This document shows positions 43,223 through 50,953 of a DNA stretch of 64,000 nt, one piece after another. How positions within the stretch are numbered: position 1 is the stretch's first letter; the number at the start of each line of letters is the position of its first letter. The stretch covers positions 1-64,000 of the forward strand of contig NZ_JAENII010000013.1 of NCBI RefSeq assembly GCF_016595525.1, read 5' to 3'. Made by a program: the position numbers and the translations under genes. The stretch is from Haloferula rosea (GTDB lineage Bacteria; Verrucomicrobiota; Verrucomicrobiia; Verrucomicrobiales; Akkermansiaceae). Under the pieces are notes generated by a model, which was given only the letters and a program-made list of their open reading frames with translations, made no database searches and had not been told where the DNA came from.

Positions 43223-44389
43223 ATGGACTCCATCTCATCCCGAATTCAGCAGGTTCAACCCTCGCTCACGCTGGCTGTGACCAATCAGGCCAAGGCCATG
43301 GCCGCTCGCGGCGAAGAAGTCTACGGACTTGCCGGTGGCGAACCCGAAATCGACACCCCTGAGCACATCAAGGCTGCGGCCATGGTGGCAATGCAGGAAG
43401 GTCGGACGAAGTACACCCCGGCCAGCGGGATCCCCGAACTGAGGGAAGCCCTCGCCACCAAACTTCTCGACGACAACAAGCTCACCTACGATCCGAAGCA
43501 GATCTGTGTCACCGCGGGTGCCAAGATGGCCTGCTTCAACGCCATTCTGGCGATGGTGGAAGAGGGTGACGAGGTCATCATTCCGACTCCCTACTGGGTG
43601 AGCTATCCGGAGATGGTGCGTCTGGCCGGCGGCAAGCCGGTGATGGTCGAAACCAAGGAATCGGACGGCTGGAAGCTGACTGCCGAGCAGTTCGAGGAAG
43701 CGATGACGCCTGCGACCAAGATGGTGATCCTCAACTCGCCATCGAACCCGACCGGTGCGGTTTACACGGAAGAGGAACTTCGTGCGATCGGTGAGGTCGC
43801 GCTCTACGAGGACATCGTGATCCTTTCGGACGAGATCTACGAAAAGCTCGTCTATGGTGAGGCCAAGCACATCTCGATCGCCTCGCTCAGCGACGAACTC
43901 TACAACCTGACGATCACCGTGAACGGCTTCTCGAAGGCCTACGCGATGACCGGCTGGCGTCTGGGTTACACCGCGGCTCCGGAGCCGATCGCTCAGGCGA
44001 TCTCGAAGATCCAGAGCCACACGGTGTCGAACGCCACGACCTTCGCACAGTACGGTGGACTCGCTGCACTGCAGGGTGACCAGAACTTCCTCGGCGATCT
44101 GCGCGAGGAGTACGACGGACGCCGTCAGTTCATGATGGCCCGCCTGCAGGGCATTCACAACATCCGCGTGGTCGAGCCGAAGGGGGCGTTCTACTTCTTT
44201 GTCTACACCGGTCAGCTCGGTATCAAGTCACAGAACCTCTGTGACAAGTTGCTCTCCCGCTACCGGGTCGCCGCGATCCCGGGCATCGCCTTCGGCTACG
44301 ACGAAGGTCTGCGCCTGAGCTACTGCACGACGCTCGACGTCCTCAATGAAGGTCTGACCCGCTTCGAGCAGTTCTGCCGCGAGCACTGA
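43223..44389 (+). CDS. Class I aspartate aminotransferase (AspB type)
   Basis: A 388-residue PLP enzyme. Landmarks: VYGLAGGEPEIDTPEHI, KYTPASGIPELREALATKL, TPYWVSYPEMV, LNSPSNPTGAVYTEEEL, VILSDEIYEKLVYG (Asp/Tyr contacting PLP), and VNGFSKAYAMTGWRLGY with the Schiff-base lysine. This pattern is that of the Ib-subgroup aspartate aminotransferases, some of which also use prephenate. The ATG at 43223 (MDSISSRIQQVQPS) starts at the conserved N-terminus; the frame upstream to 43157 is not conserved. A strong terminator follows. Confidence 0.92.
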   Translation: MDSISSRIQQVQPSLTLAVTNQAKAMAARGEEVYGLAGGEPEIDTPEHIKAAAMVAMQEGRTKYTPASGIPELREALATKLLDDNKLTYDPKQICVTAGAKMACFNAILAMVEEGDEVIIPTPYWVSYPEMVRLAGGKPVMVETKESDGWKLTAEQFEEAMTPATKMVILNSPSNPTGAVYTEEELRAIGEVALYEDIVILSDEIYEKLVYGEAKHISIASLSDELYNLTITVNGFSKAYAMTGWRLGYTAAPEPIAQAISKIQSHTVSNATTFAQYGGLAALQGDQNFLGDLREEYDGRRQFMMARLQGIHNIRVVEPKGAFYFFVYTGQLGIKSQNLCDKLLSRYRVAAIPGIAFGYDEGLRLSYCTTLDVLNEGLTRFEQFCREH

Positions 44390-44408
44390 TCGCACCGCGA
44401 ACCTTTCA

Positions 44409-44443
44409 ACGGCCATCGGGATGTCTCCCGGTGGCCGTTTTTT
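44409..44443 (+). terminator. Intrinsic terminator of the aspartate aminotransferase gene
   Basis: ACGGCCATCGGG (44409-44420) pairs with CCCGGTGGCCGT (44427-44438) around ATGTCT, with one G-T wobble-type position, and is followed by TTTTT. This is a canonical rho-independent terminator 20 bp after the stop codon. Confidence 0.92.
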
Positions 44444-44514
44444 CGGCTGGATCCGCTCGAATTTCGTCGGGACTTCATCGCGGGCTCATGGAATGCTCGG
44501 CATTCTGAAATCCG

Positions 44515-45120
44515 ATGACACTTGATCGATCCAGACTCCGAAGCCAGGCCCGCTACTGGGGGCTCCACTGCAGCGTGAACGCCCTTCCGAGTTTCATCGT
44601 GGCAACATGCTATCTGCAGATGGCGACCAAGCCGTTGGCGATTCTGGCTATGCTTCTGGCGATTCTTACCTTCGTGGTCGCCTACACCGTGATCACTTCG
44701 ATCGACGGCCTGTTCAACGATCCGGAGAGCCTGCTTTCCCGGGCCTTGAAGATCGGGGTGAAATTCCGGTTGGTGGTGAGTCTGGTGTCCTTGCCCTTCC
44801 TGCTCCCGACAGCGGCGGCGCTTTTTGTGCCTGACGTGTGGGCAGGGATGTTGGCGGTCGGGCTGGTCAATGGGGTGGGTCAATGGTTGCTCGGTGGGGG
44901 AGGAGCCATGGTCGGGCCGACCGAGGGGAGCCCGCCGATGCTTGCGGTGTATGCGACCACCATCATCGAGGGGCTGATCCTGTCGCTGTCGCTGCTGATG
45001 ATCTCGTTCTTCACCCTGCTGGTTCTGCAGATGAAGAACCGCAAGAAGGCACTCGAAGTGGTGCTTCCGCCGGAAGCGCCTGATGCTTTGCCAGTGCACG
45101 ACATCGAGCAGAATCGATAG
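44515..45120 (+). CDS. Hypothetical integral membrane protein
   Basis: A 201-residue protein with about five hydrophobic segments (FIVATCYLQMATKPLAILAMLLAILTFVVAYTVI; LVVSLVSLPFLLPTAAALFV; AGMLAVGLVNGVGQWLLGGGGAMVG; TTIIEGLILSLSLLMISFFTLLVL) and a cytoplasmic tail (QMKNRKKALEVVLPPEAPDAL). I recognise no family. Downstream, at 45270-45353, a degenerate copy of the last part of this gene (FFTLLVLQM...LPPEA) is found, so the locus once had a duplicate. Confidence 0.75.
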   Translation: MTLDRSRLRSQARYWGLHCSVNALPSFIVATCYLQMATKPLAILAMLLAILTFVVAYTVITSIDGLFNDPESLLSRALKIGVKFRLVVSLVSLPFLLPTAAALFVPDVWAGMLAVGLVNGVGQWLLGGGGAMVGPTEGSPPMLAVYATTIIEGLILSLSLLMISFFTLLVLQMKNRKKALEVVLPPEAPDALPVHDIEQNR

Positions 45121-45162
45121 GGCGGGCAAGTTGGCGATCCCTCTTCATCGGTGGGTCGGATC

Positions 45163-45230
45163 TCTCCATCCATGACGGGGTAAGGCGTGTGGTAATCCTG
45201 CCCGTGCTCCTTACGTGCGATGGATGGAGA
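45163..45230. repeat. Nested palindrome in the duplicated intergenic region
   Basis: The outer arms TCTCCATCCAT (45163-45173) and ATGGATGGAGA (45220-45230) are perfect inverted repeats of 11 bp. Inside, GTAAGG pairs with CCTTAC. The 68-bp segment can fold into a cruciform or RNA hairpin. It lies between the membrane protein gene and the remnant of its duplicate. Confidence 0.6.
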
Positions 45231-45269
45231 AGGGTCACGCTCCATCGGTGCGCAATGATCCCTGAAAAC

Positions 45270-45353
45270 TTGATTCCGTTCTTCAGGTTGCTGGTTCAGC
45301 AGATGAGGAATTGCAAGAAGGTACTGGAAGTGGCGCTTCCACCAGAAGCGTAG
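45270..45353 (+). pseudogene. C-terminal remnant of a duplicated membrane protein gene
   Basis: Translated in the frame ending at TAG 45351-45353, this segment reads FFRLLVQQMRNCKKVLEV then ALPPEA. It matches FFTLLVLQMKNRKKALEV then VLPPEA of the gene at 44515-45120 at about three quarters of positions, with the similarity also visible in DNA. No start codon or upstream body remains, so it is a decayed duplicate tail. Confidence 0.7.
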
Positions 45354-45363
45354 TAGATTGCGA

Positions 45364-46011
45364 TCAGGGACTCTCTGAGTCGGTGCGCTCGATCTTGACG
45401 CTTTGGGCGGCGAGGAGGTCGCGCATGCGTGTGGCCAGCGTGGTTTCGACGAGGTCGAGGACGCCGCTCTTCTCGGCTTCGATCCTCATTTGCTGGCGAA
45501 GCTCGCGCAGCAGGGTGGCGCGATCGGCCGGGGTGATGTTATTGGCCCAGCCGTCCTTTTCGCTGAGGATCTCGAAGTCGATCAGCTCGACGCCGAGGAT
45601 TTCCGGTTCGGGGAAGCTGGCGATGGGGGTGCCGTTTTCGACGCGCAGCGACACGCCGGGTTCCAGCTTGTAGCCGGCGGTGATGCGGTAGTGTCCCTGG
45701 GCGATGAGATGTTTGGTGCCGGTTGGCAGGTACTTGAGGACGTAGCTATCGTTCTCGAATCGTCGGGTGGCCGACATCCGGAGCTCGAGGAGGGCCAGCT
45801 CGCTGATGTCCGTCTGGCTGACGATCTCGGCGCGGCCTTCGGTGATGCGAGTGTCGGCATTGGTCAGGGCGGAGAGCACCTTGTCGATGCCGTCGCTCGT
45901 GCCCTTGACGCTTCGGTCCATGAATCTCACTCCCATCAAGGCGAGCAGCAGCATGGCAGCGAGGAGGGCGATCCAGCGCAGGGTTTTCCAGAGTTCCGGG
46001 TGATTTGACAT
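45364..46011 (-). CDS. DUF4230-like membrane-anchored protein
   Basis: A 215-residue protein with one N-terminal transmembrane helix (LRWIALLAAMLLLALMGVRFM) and a globular part resembling DUF4230: ISELALLELRMSATRRFEND, GHYRITAGYKLEPGVSL and the conserved VELIDFEILSEKDGWANNITPADRATLLRELRQQMRIEAEKSG. Family members are single-pass envelope proteins without known function. It is divergent from the DUF456 gene. Confidence 0.78.
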   Translation of the reverse strand: MSNHPELWKTLRWIALLAAMLLLALMGVRFMDRSVKGTSDGIDKVLSALTNADTRITEGRAEIVSQTDISELALLELRMSATRRFENDSYVLKYLPTGTKHLIAQGHYRITAGYKLEPGVSLRVENGTPIASFPEPEILGVELIDFEILSEKDGWANNITPADRATLLRELRQQMRIEAEKSGVLDLVETTLATRMRDLLAAQSVKIERTDSESP

Positions 46012-46125
46012 GACAGCTTGGTGATCCGGAACGTTGGGTCCGGTCTTGGTTTTTCAATGGGGTGATTGGAATCCCGGGCCATTCCTACCATTGCATTCGT
46101 CGATCGCACGGGCTAATCGAGCGGC

Positions 46126-46659
46126 ATGTGGGAAGCAATCGGCGGTTGGGGCGGATGGGACGAACTGGGGGCGACGGGCACCTGGGTCGTGACCGCGTGC
46201 TTTCTGCTGATCGGATTGGCGGGGTGTTTCATTCCCGTGATCCCCGGGCATCTGGTGATTTTGCTGGGAGCGGTGTTCCATCGCCTGGTTTACCCGGGGA
46301 ATTCCGGTGTCGAGTGGTGGACGTTCACCGTGCTGGCCTTGCTGCTCATCGCCTCCCAAGTGTTCGAGTTTGTCAGTGGGGCGGCGGGGTCGCGCTGGTT
46401 CGGCGGCACCAAGTGGGGGGCGGGAGGCGCCTTTGTCGGCGGCATTGTGGGGATGTTCTTCATGCCTTTCGGCCTGCTGCTGGGCCCTCTGATCGGGGCC
46501 TATGCGTTTGAGGCCTGGTTTGCCAAGCAGGAGACCAAGCCGGCGGTCGTGTCGGGGGTCGGGTCCGCCGTGGGAACGCTCGCCTCCCTGGTGGTGAAGG
46601 TGATCGTGGGCGTGGCGATGATTGTCTGGTTGTTGGTGGACATTTTGTTCATCGGGTAG
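46126..46659 (+). CDS. DUF456-family membrane protein
   Basis: A 177-residue membrane protein with several Gly-rich helices. The DUF456 pattern is visible: LLIGLAGCFIPVIPGHLVILLGAVFH (the 'P-x-IPG' motif), ASQVFEFVSGAAGSRWFGGTKWGAGGAFVGGIVGMFFMPFGLLLGPLIGAYAFE, and a C-terminal helix VKVIVGVAMIVWLLVDILF. The repeated glycine-zipper segment G-x-x-x-G is typical. The function of the family is unknown. Confidence 0.85.
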   Translation: MWEAIGGWGGWDELGATGTWVVTACFLLIGLAGCFIPVIPGHLVILLGAVFHRLVYPGNSGVEWWTFTVLALLLIASQVFEFVSGAAGSRWFGGTKWGAGGAFVGGIVGMFFMPFGLLLGPLIGAYAFEAWFAKQETKPAVVSGVGSAVGTLASLVVKVIVGVAMIVWLLVDILFIG

Positions 46660-46806
46660 GGGGATTGGCGGCGCGGTCCTTCGTCGCTGGCATCGCCTGA
46701 TCCCTGGACATTGAGCATTCCTCCCTTCGGCTGGAAAGGCATGGGGGTGAGAGAAGATCCGTTTCATTAGGCTTGGCGGAGTCGCGTGTCAGGGGCTAGC
46801 TTCCCT

Positions 46807-47195
46807 GCGCCGCTCCCCGGATGATCGCGGTTCGTTTCTTCGGAGGCGGGTCGAGGAAAGTCCGGACACCAAAGGGCAGCGTGCCTTGTGAAAACGAGGG
46901 ACGGGCTTCCGCGAGGAACCCGGACGGAAAGTGCAGCAGAAAACAAACCGCCCTGATTCGTCGGGGTAAGGGTGAAAAGGTGAGGTAAGAGCTCACCGCT
47001 CCAGAGGTAACAATGGAGGCACGGTAAACCCCGCGCGGTGCAAGACAGAACAGGAGAAGGGTCGCCCGCCCGTTGAATCTCCGGGTATTAGTCGCAGTCC
47101 ACTCCGGTGGGCTCCCGCTTCGGCGGGAAGAGAAATGATCGTCGAATCCCGCAAAGGCGGGAGGAACAGAATCCGGCTTACAGGGGAGCGGTCGC
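46807..47195 (+). ncRNA. rnpB: RNase P RNA, bacterial type A
   Basis: The catalytic RNA that trims the 5' ends of precursor tRNAs. Universally conserved blocks occur in order: GAGGAAAGTCCGGAC (46853-46867, CR-I), GAAAGTGCAGCAGAAAACAAACCGCC (46926-46951), a GGTAAGGGTGAAAAGGTG stretch, ACGGTAAACCCCG and GTGCAAGACAGAACAGG, and ACAGAATCCGGCTTACAG (47166-47183, CR-V), which pairs with the first block to form P4. Helix P1 is formed by GCGCCGCTCCCC (46807-46818) and GGGGAGCGGTCGC (47183-47195), which sets the ends. Exact 5' and 3' ends are approximate. Confidence 0.95.
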
Positions 47196-47209
47196 CCCTT
47201 TTCTTCCGG

Positions 47210-47231
47210 CTCCGGTGGATCCCCACCGGAG
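47210..47231. terminator. Hairpin between rnpB and the convergent transporter operon
   Basis: CTCCGGTGG (47210-47218) pairs perfectly with CCACCGGAG (47223-47231) around ATCC. It sits 15 bp after rnpB and 13 bp beyond the stop of the oppC-like gene. No T run follows on either strand, so it may be a processing or weak bidirectional terminator. Confidence 0.45.
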
Positions 47232-47243
47232 TTCCGGGCCGGG

Positions 47244-48230
47244 TCAGTCCTTTGAAGACTTCGGGTCCAGCGCGTCGCGCAGGCCGTCACCGAGGAAGTT
47301 CAGCGCGAACAGGGTGGCGGCGAAGAAGAGCGAGGGGAAGAAGAGCAGCCACGGGTTGGCGGTCATGCGGTTGGCCCCTTCTTCGATCAGGATGCCCCAT
47401 GAGCTGTTCGGGGGTCGGACGCCGAGCCCGAGGAAGGACAGGGTGGCTTCGAAGAGCATGATGCCGGGGATGGTCAGCGTGGTGTAGACGATGATCGGGC
47501 CGAGCGAGTTCGGCAGGATGTGCTTGAAGAGGATGGTGAAGTGGCTGAGTCCGAGCGAGCGGGCGGCTTCGATGAAGTCCTGGCGTGCGATGTTCTGCAC
47601 CTGCGAACGGACGATGCGCGAGACGGTCAACCAGGAGAGCGCGCCGATGGCGATGAAGAGTGGGACGAGGGTGGTGATGGGTTCGACCCAGGTGCGTGTG
47701 GCATTCTGCTCCGCGACGCTGCTGTCGGCCCCGGCGAAGAGGTCCACGGTGTTGTTGGTCAGGTCGGTGGTCATCGGTTCGATCGACTTTCCGAGCAGAA
47801 TCACCACGATCAGGAATGGCATGGCGTAGAGGATGTCGACGATCCGCATCATGAGGTCATCGACGAATCCCCGGAGGTAGCCGGCGATGGCGCCCCAGCA
47901 GATGCCGATGGTGACCGACACGAAGGTGGTGATGAGACCGACGGCGATGGAGATCCGGCCGCCGTAGAGGACGCGTGAGAAGATGTCGCGTCCGAGGTGG
48001 TCGGTGCCGAACCAGTGTTCGCCGGACGGGCTTTGGTTCTTCTTCGGCAGTGCCTGGGCATTCGGGTCCTGGATGAGCCCATCGATGGATGGTAGCACGA
48101 GGCAGCTGAGGAAGATGATGGCGAGCACGAACACCGCGGCGGTGGCGGCGTGGTTGCGACGCAGACGGTGGGCGGCATCGGCCCACAGGGAGGCGCCTTT
48201 CTCGACGGAGATGGTGGAGGTCTGGGACAT
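47244..48230 (-). CDS. oppC: Peptide ABC transporter permease (OppC/DppC type)
   Basis: A 328-residue inner-membrane permease. An N-terminal OppC_N segment with TM1 (AAVFVLAIIFLSCLVLP) is followed by GEHWFGTDHLGRDIFSRVLYGGRISIAVG, the hallmark opening of the OppC permease domain, and EAARSLGLSHFTILFKHILPN, the EAA loop that contacts the ATPase. The C-terminal WGILIEEGANRMTANPWLLFFPSLFFAATLFALNFLGDGLRDALDP is typical. It is the last gene of an A-B-C order on the minus strand (9-bp gap from the oppB gene). Confidence 0.93.
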   Translation of the reverse strand: MSQTSTISVEKGASLWADAAHRLRRNHAATAAVFVLAIIFLSCLVLPSIDGLIQDPNAQALPKKNQSPSGEHWFGTDHLGRDIFSRVLYGGRISIAVGLITTFVSVTIGICWGAIAGYLRGFVDDLMMRIVDILYAMPFLIVVILLGKSIEPMTTDLTNNTVDLFAGADSSVAEQNATRTWVEPITTLVPLFIAIGALSWLTVSRIVRSQVQNIARQDFIEAARSLGLSHFTILFKHILPNSLGPIIVYTTLTIPGIMLFEATLSFLGLGVRPPNSSWGILIEEGANRMTANPWLLFFPSLFFAATLFALNFLGDGLRDALDPKSSKD

Positions 48231-48239
48231 CGTGACGGA

Positions 48240-49166
48240 TCAGCGGGAGCTGCGCAGGCGGGGGTTGAGCCAGGCACCGAGGATGTCGGTGCCGATGTTG
48301 GCCAGAATGATGAGGATGCCGAAGAGCAGGCCGATCCCGGTGAGGACGGGTTCGTCGCCAAACTCGATGGCCTTCACGAAGTGGGTGCCGAGGCCGGGAA
48401 TGGCGAAGACGCTCTCGATGACCAGCGAGCCGGAGATGATGCCGGCGAAGGCGGGACCGATGTAGGCGACGGCGGGAATCAACCCGCCGCGGAGGCAGTG
48501 GCGGACGAGGATCTGTCCTTCCGGCACGCCCTTGGCGCGGGCGGTGCGGACGAAGTCCTGATTGAGGGTCTCGAGCATGCCGGCGCGGGTCAGGCGCGAC
48601 AGGTAGGCGGCGCTGACGAGGCCGAGGGTGAAGGCGGGAAGCAACCAATAGCTGGGGGACAGCGGCGACCAGCCCATGGCGGGAAGGGCCTGCCATTGCT
48701 GGCCGAAGCGGTCGGCCAGGACCGGGCCGATGACGAAGGCGGGAATGCAGATGCCGATCATTGCCAGGGCCATGGCGCTGTAGTCGAGGATGGTGTTCTT
48801 CTTCCACGCGGCGACCACCCCGAGCGGAATGCCGATGCAGATGGCGAGTCCCATGGCGACGAGTCCGAGCTGCAGCGAAACGGGGAAGGCCTGGCTGATG
48901 ATCTCGCTGACATCGCGCCCTTCCAGCCGGAGGCTGGCACCGAGGTCGGCGGTGCCGAGCGTGCCGAGGCGTTTCACGTACTGGACTCCTAGTGGCTTAT
49001 CGAGGCCGTAGTAGGCCTCCATGCGCTCCTTGATGTGCTCGGGGATCGCCTTTTCCGTCTGGAACGGGCCGGCGGGCAGCGCGTGAACCAGGAAGAAGGT
49101 GATGGTGAACAGGACGAGCAGGACGATGACGCCCTGTCCCAATCGGTTGAGGAAATAGCGGAACAT
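48240..49166 (-). CDS. oppB: Peptide ABC transporter permease (OppB/DppB type)
   Basis: A 308-residue permease partner of the preceding OppC-type protein. MFRYFLNRLGQGVIVLLVLFTITFFLVHALPAGPF is the standard OppB N-terminus; SLQLGLVAMGLAICIGIPLGVVAAWKKN, FVRTARAKGVPEGQILVRHCLRGGLIP (EAA loop) and VIESVFAIPGLGTHFVKAIEFGDEPVL follow. It lies 3 bp downstream of the substrate-binding protein gene on the minus strand, so all three are one operon. Confidence 0.93.
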   Translation of the reverse strand: MFRYFLNRLGQGVIVLLVLFTITFFLVHALPAGPFQTEKAIPEHIKERMEAYYGLDKPLGVQYVKRLGTLGTADLGASLRLEGRDVSEIISQAFPVSLQLGLVAMGLAICIGIPLGVVAAWKKNTILDYSAMALAMIGICIPAFVIGPVLADRFGQQWQALPAMGWSPLSPSYWLLPAFTLGLVSAAYLSRLTRAGMLETLNQDFVRTARAKGVPEGQILVRHCLRGGLIPAVAYIGPAFAGIISGSLVIESVFAIPGLGTHFVKAIEFGDEPVLTGIGLLFGILIILANIGTDILGAWLNPRLRSSR

Positions 49167-49169
49167 GGA

Positions 49170-50768
49170 TCAGGGTTCGAGGCTGAGGGCCTTCCAGGGA
49201 TGGTTGTCGAGAAGCAGCGGGTGCCAACCCTTGACGTTGGGCTGGAGAAGGTAGTTGCGGGAATACCAGGACACGGGCAGCAGGGGTTGTTCCTTCATCA
49301 GGATGTCCTCGGCCTGCTTGAGCATGTCGAGGCGGTCCTGCGGTTCGGCTTTCTGCGCGGCCTCGTCGAGGATGCGTTCGAACTCGGCGTCGTGCCAGCC
49401 GGTGTTGTTGTTGCCGTTGCCCTCGGTCCACATGTTCAGGAAGGTGGTGGGGTCGAGGTAGTCTCCGATCCAGCCGGCGGATGCCATGTCGAAGTCGAGG
49501 CTCTGCTGGGCGCTGATGTAGGACCCCCAGTCCTTGTTCTGGATGTCGACGAGGATGCCGAGGTGTTCCTTCCACATCGCCTGCAGGGCTTCGGCACTGG
49601 CGCGCGCCGAGGGGCGACTGATGAGCATGGAGTAGCGGGGGAATCCGGCACCCTCGGGGTAGCCCGCCTCGGCGAGCAGCTTGCGTGCTTTCTCCGGGTT
49701 GAACTCGAGCACTGGATTCGGTTCGTAGCTGCCCATCTTCGGGGTCAGCGACTTGGCGGGAGCGTAGCCCTCCATGATGAATTCGCAGAGCAGCGGCCGG
49801 TTGATGGCAAGTGAGAGGGCCTGGCGCACGCGGGCGTCATCGAGGGCGGGGCGGGTGGTATTCAGCCGGACGAAGGTGGTGCCGACGTAGGGTTCCTGAC
49901 GGAGGTATTCCGGATAATCCTCCTTCACCGTGCGGATCAGGTCCGTGGGCAGGGTGTAGGTGGTGTGCAGCTGACCGGCGAGGAAGGCGCGGGCCTCGGT
50001 GTAGGGGTTCTCGATCGGGAAGAAGCGGATGCCGTTGAGGCCGACATTGGCGGCGTCCCAGTAGTAGGGGTTCTGGTCGACTTCGATGACGTCGTGGAAT
50101 CGCCACTTGATCAATTTGAACGGGCCGTTGCCGACGATGTGGCCGAGTTCCGACCAATCGGTGAAGCGGTCGGCGATGTCGCCGTGCTGGAGGACGACGT
50201 GCTTCGGCACCGGGAACCAGGTGTAGTGGCGGGTGAGCGAGGGAAGGAAGGGGACCGGTTCCTTCAATTTGATGAAGAGCGTGAGGTCGTCGAGGGCCTT
50301 GACGCCGACCTTGGAGAAATCGGTGATCTGCTCCTTGTTGAATTCCTCCGCATTCTCGATGAAGTAGAGCATCTCGGCGTAGGGGGCGGCGAGATCGGGG
50401 GTGAGCATGCGGCGGTAGGAGAAGACGAAGTCGTTGGCGGTCACGGGTTCGCCGTCCGACCAGCGGCCTTCCGGCTGGAGCTTGAAGGTCCACTCGGTGA
50501 GGTCTTCGTTGCTGCTCCAGGAGGCGGCTGCGCCGGGCTGCATGACGTCGTCGCCGACCGCGTCGTCACCGACGAGTCCTTCGAACAGGGCACCGACCAA
50601 CTTGCTCTCCGGCACCCCGGTGACCATCTGGTGGTCGAGCGACTTCGGCTCCGCCGAGTTGCCCATCAGGAAGATGCCTTCGCGGTTGGCGCGGGCGACC
50701 TCGGTTTCCTTCTGACAGGAGGTCAGGATCGAGAGGGGCAGGGTGAGGCAGAGAAGAAGTCGGCGCAT
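49170..50768 (-). CDS. oppA: Peptide ABC transporter substrate-binding lipoprotein (OppA type)
   Basis: A 532-residue SBP_bac_5 protein. It has a lipoprotein signal (MRRLLLCLTLPLSILTSC, lipobox LTSC, Cys18) and the OppA-like sequence EPKSLDHQMVTGVPESKLVGALFEGLVGDD, followed by WTFKLQPEGRWSDGEPVTANDFVFSYRRML and GNGPFKLIKW. The C-terminus includes WIGDYLDPTTFLNMWT, as in OppA. The start is the ATG at 50766-50768, which opens the signal peptide. No ATPase gene follows this trio on the minus strand; the closest ATPases belong to the divergent operon. Confidence 0.93.
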   Translation of the reverse strand: MRRLLLCLTLPLSILTSCQKETEVARANREGIFLMGNSAEPKSLDHQMVTGVPESKLVGALFEGLVGDDAVGDDVMQPGAAASWSSNEDLTEWTFKLQPEGRWSDGEPVTANDFVFSYRRMLTPDLAAPYAEMLYFIENAEEFNKEQITDFSKVGVKALDDLTLFIKLKEPVPFLPSLTRHYTWFPVPKHVVLQHGDIADRFTDWSELGHIVGNGPFKLIKWRFHDVIEVDQNPYYWDAANVGLNGIRFFPIENPYTEARAFLAGQLHTTYTLPTDLIRTVKEDYPEYLRQEPYVGTTFVRLNTTRPALDDARVRQALSLAINRPLLCEFIMEGYAPAKSLTPKMGSYEPNPVLEFNPEKARKLLAEAGYPEGAGFPRYSMLISRPSARASAEALQAMWKEHLGILVDIQNKDWGSYISAQQSLDFDMASAGWIGDYLDPTTFLNMWTEGNGNNNTGWHDAEFERILDEAAQKAEPQDRLDMLKQAEDILMKEQPLLPVSWYSRNYLLQPNVKGWHPLLLDNHPWKALSLEP

Positions 50769-50953
50769 GGCTTGGTGGGGGATTAGCGGCGTGAACGGGG
50801 ATTGGCAGGTAAAAAAATCAACAAGGATCAGCATTCGTGCCGATCAAGGGACAAAAATGCCTCTTTTTGCCAAAGGGTGAGCTTTGGCAGGAGCGGGCTT
50901 GCAAGGGTGGTTCGGATCGCTAGAACCAGCCTACCTGTTACGCCTGACGCCCA
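50769..50953. promoter_or_regulatory. Divergent promoter region of the two transporter operons
   Basis: A 185-bp gap between the OppA-type gene (minus) and the YejB-like gene (plus). It includes a local AT-rich stretch (GGCAGGTAAAAAAATCAAC and ACAAAAATGCCTCTTTTTGCCAAAGG). AAAAATGCCTC-TTTTTGCC suggests promoters for both operons, allowing coordinated control. No operator can be named. Confidence 0.4.

Noticed and set aside
46796-47290. A 164-codon minus-strand open frame over the RNase P RNA
   Set aside because: It lies entirely on rnpB and the start of the transporter gene gap; conserved RNA blocks explain the sequence.
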